From positions 1-7,618 of the forward strand of contig NZKZ01000170.1 in the NCBI GenBank assembly GCA_002694065.1: a stretch of DNA of 7,618 bases, written 5' to 3'. The stretch comes from Acidiferrobacter sp. (GTDB taxonomy: Bacteria > Pseudomonadota > Gammaproteobacteria > Arenicellales > UBA868). The notes beneath the pieces were generated by a model. That model made no database searches. It had not been told where the DNA came from and saw only the letters and a program-made list of their open reading frames with translations. Within the stretch, counting starts at the first letter, position 1. Every line of letters begins with the position of its first letter. Positions 5,845 through 7,618 of the stretch are shown in pieces. The position numbers and the translations under genes were made by a program.

Positions 5845-7617
5845 CTAGTCTTGCTGCAGCATCTCGTCGGGGACTTTCCCGATGGCCAGGGTCTCTGTAG
5901 GGTTTGGGGGGCGGGCAGCCATGCGAAGTTCGAACATTTCCGCGTTATCTTTCTGCGCCTGCATCTCTGCGGAGAATTTACCGGAAAGATATTGTGGCGC
6001 CCAGTGCTGGTCAGTGTGGCCGTAGTGGGCCGCAGCACTCAGTACGAAGTGGGGTTCGTTCATGATAGATCGTCCCAGGGCGACCATGTCGCAACGGCCC
6101 GCTGCGATTACAGTATTGGCTTGATCAGCGCTGGTGAAATTTCCAGCGACTATAGTTGGAATACCAACCTCGTTCCGTATCTGGTCAGAAAATGGCACCT
6201 GGAACATTCGCCCATAGATGGGGGTTTCGTCCTTTGTGACCTGTCCGGTAGAGACATTAATGATGTCGACGCCAGCGGTTTTCAGCATTGTAGCAACGGC
6301 GAGCATATCCTCTTCTGACGTGCCTCCTGCAACCCAATCGGTAGCGGAGATTCGTGCGGAAACAGGTTTGTCGTCAGGCCAGACTGCCATGACTGCATCA
6401 AGAACCTGTTGCGGGAACCTCATTCGATTCTCAATCGTGCCGCCGTATTCATCAGTCCGATGGTTGGTGCAGGGGCTGATAAATGCCGAGAGCAGGTAAC
6501 CGTGAGCCAGATGGATTTCAATCATATCGAAGCTGGCTGTCTGAGCATTTTGCACGGCCCTGACAAAGTCCTGAAGGACCTTTTCCATATCGGCTTCGGT
6601 CATCTCCCGGGGAATCCTGCTGTGTGGTAGATAGGGCAGGGGAGAGGGGGCGATGAGATCCCAGGCGTCATCCTGCAGTGGTTGATCAATCCCACCGTCC
6701 CAGGGTATGCAGGTGGCACCCTTGCGACCAGCATGACCGATCTGCGCGCAGACCTTCGCTCGGCTGTGGGTGTGGATAAAGTCGACTATCTGCCGCCACT
6801 TTTCAGTCTGGTCATTGCTCCAGATACCGGCGCAGCCGGGTGTTATCCTCGCCTCAGGGGCAATACAGAGCATCTCAGTATTCAGGAGTCCGGCCCCCCC
6901 GGTGGCGCGTGAACCGTAGTGCACCAGATGCCAGTCATCGGGCACCCCGTCTTCAGCACAGTACTGGCACATCGCCGACAGCTGGAAGCGGTTTTCAACT
7001 TTCATGGAGCCGATACTGAAGGGTTGAAACACAGGCACGACCGGGTTTTCGATGCGGATGTCCTGGATTCCTGTGCTATCGCGGGTATGTTTCGCGAACC
7101 AGCGATCCAGGGATTCGATGTATCTCCGGTCACGCAGCTTCAGGTTGTCATAGGTCACCCGCTTGGATCGGCAGATCATGTTGAAGACGAACTGTTCAGG
7201 TTCCTGGGCGGTGGCATAACGATCGATGTGTTCAAACCAGCTGAGGGAGGTTACGGCGGTTCGCTGGAGGCGGTCGGCGTCCTCCTTGCGCGTCACCTGG
7301 TAGCGCTGGAGAGCCGACCCGACGGCATCTGTATTGGCAATACAGTCCGCAAGCGCTATCGCATCTTCCATGGCGAGCTTGGTGCCGGAGCCGATACTGA
7401 AATGAGCGGACCTGACCGCATCACCAATAAGAACCATGTTCCTGTAGAAGAGCTTTTCATTCCTTACCACGGGAAAGGTACGCCAGACTGATCGATTGGT
7501 TATCAGTGGGTGGCCATCAAGGTCTGCCTTGAAAATTTCTTCGCAGTACTTTTTTGTTGCGGCTTCATCCAGTTCGTCCAGCCCTGACTTGTCGAACGTT
7601 TCATTACTGCATTCAAC
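5845..7617 (-). CDS. Bifunctional aroyl-CoA flavin monooxygenase / OYE-type reductase (N-terminus beyond window)
   Basis: The visible 590 residues match the anthraniloyl-CoA monooxygenase/reductase and salicylyl-CoA 5-hydroxylase fusion family (usual length near 770-800). The frame is open to the right edge, and residues before the GTG at 7470 (for example LDGHPLITNRSVWRTF) are family-typical, so that GTG is internal and about 180-200 N-terminal residues are missing. The FAD monooxygenase half ends with VLIGDAVRSAHFSIGSGTK (about 7378-7434), the ribityl-binding GD motif. The Old Yellow Enzyme half spans about 6001-7032: AMCQY with the YqjM-type cysteine, the DDWHLVHYGSRA block, QIGHAGRK, the histidine pair IHLAHGY, the FMN arginine in ARIS, and ALGRSIMNEP. 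In characterised relatives the first half hydroxylates the CoA-activated ring with O2 and NAD(P)H, and the second half reduces the product. About 45 residues extend past the barrel. It is the first visible gene of the operon. The stop is TAG at 5845-5847. Confidence 0.92.
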   Translation of the reverse strand, partial: VECSNETFDKSGLDELDEAATKKYCEEIFKADLDGHPLITNRSVWRTFPVVRNEKLFYRNMVLIGDAVRSAHFSIGSGTKLAMEDAIALADCIANTDAVGSALQRYQVTRKEDADRLQRTAVTSLSWFEHIDRYATAQEPEQFVFNMICRSKRVTYDNLKLRDRRYIESLDRWFAKHTRDSTGIQDIRIENPVVPVFQPFSIGSMKVENRFQLSAMCQYCAEDGVPDDWHLVHYGSRATGGAGLLNTEMLCIAPEARITPGCAGIWSNDQTEKWRQIVDFIHTHSRAKVCAQIGHAGRKGATCIPWDGGIDQPLQDDAWDLIAPSPLPYLPHSRIPREMTEADMEKVLQDFVRAVQNAQTASFDMIEIHLAHGYLLSAFISPCTNHRTDEYGGTIENRMRFPQQVLDAVMAVWPDDKPVSARISATDWVAGGTSEEDMLAVATMLKTAGVDIINVSTGQVTKDETPIYGRMFQVPFSDQIRNEVGIPTIVAGNFTSADQANTVIAAGRCDMVALGRSIMNEPHFVLSAAAHYGHTDQHWAPQYLSGKFSAEMQAQKDNAEMFELRMAARPPNPTETLAIGKVPDEMLQQD

Positions 7618-7618
7618 G

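Noticed and set aside
5814..6038. Upstream extension of the Rieske alpha frame, adding 75 residues
   Set aside because: It overlaps the end of the flavin enzyme gene, which is clearly coding in another frame. The extension is Arg/Pro/Thr-rich with no Rieske similarity, and the ATG at 5813 has a good ribosome site.
7006..7401. Repeated 15-mer GGAGCCGATACTGAA at 7006-7020 and 7387-7401
   Set aside because: Both copies encode the peptide FSIGS in two different conserved family blocks (HFSIGSGT and PFSIGSMK). Coincidental shared codons rather than a functional repeat.
6919..7491. 190-residue plus-strand open frame (and similar long frames at 1264-1866, 4093-4686 and 5812-6318)
   Set aside because: These lie antisense to, or out of frame with, genes with clear family motifs. 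Their translations show no recognisable domain and they lack sensible start contexts; they are shadows.

Overview
The window looks like chromosomal DNA from an aerobic Pseudomonadota bacterium. This rests on moderately GC-rich, tightly packed coding sequence, an MsbA-type exporter half-transporter, and oxygen-dependent aromatic catabolism enzymes. A marine or soil gammaproteobacterium is my best guess, but there is no rRNA or housekeeping marker to settle it. Coding density is near total; there is no gene-free stretch above 60 bases, and I see no RNA gene, mobile element, CRISPR array or insertion sequence.

Layout: positions 3-1463 (+) hold the C-terminal four-fifths of an ABC exporter (membrane domain plus ATPase) whose 5' end lies outside the window. 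A 31-base convergent gap follows. Everything from 1495 to the right edge is one leftward block that reads like a single operon. In transcription order it is: a bifunctional aromatic-acyl-CoA flavin monooxygenase fused to an Old Yellow Enzyme-type reductase (5845 to beyond the right edge, N-terminus missing); Rieske ring-hydroxylating oxygenase alpha subunit (4482-5813); its beta subunit (3994-4485); a short cytoplasmic reductive-dehalogenase-like protein with two [4Fe-4S] motifs (2981-3994); a 4-hydroxybenzoyl-CoA-type hotdog thioesterase (2501-2926); and a zinc-type alcohol dehydrogenase (1495-2496). Gaps are 31, -4, -1, 54 and 4 bases, so translation is probably coupled at several junctions. 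The operon promoter must lie to the right of the window.

How the genes may work together (inference): the set suggests breakdown of a substituted aromatic acid by way of its CoA thioester. The fused monooxygenase/reductase family acts on 2-aminobenzoyl-CoA or salicylyl-CoA; the thioesterase could release the CoA; the Rieske oxygenase could hydroxylate an aromatic precursor or product; the dehydrogenase could oxidise a ring alcohol. The unusual member is the dehalogenase-like Fe-S protein, locked by overlapping codons to the Rieske subunits, at a place where a ferredoxin or reductase would be expected. It could be a true cytoplasmic dehalogenase acting on a halogenated aromatic, or a protein recruited for another redox job. 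No CoA ligase, ring-cleavage dioxygenase, ferredoxin, ferredoxin reductase or regulator is visible here.
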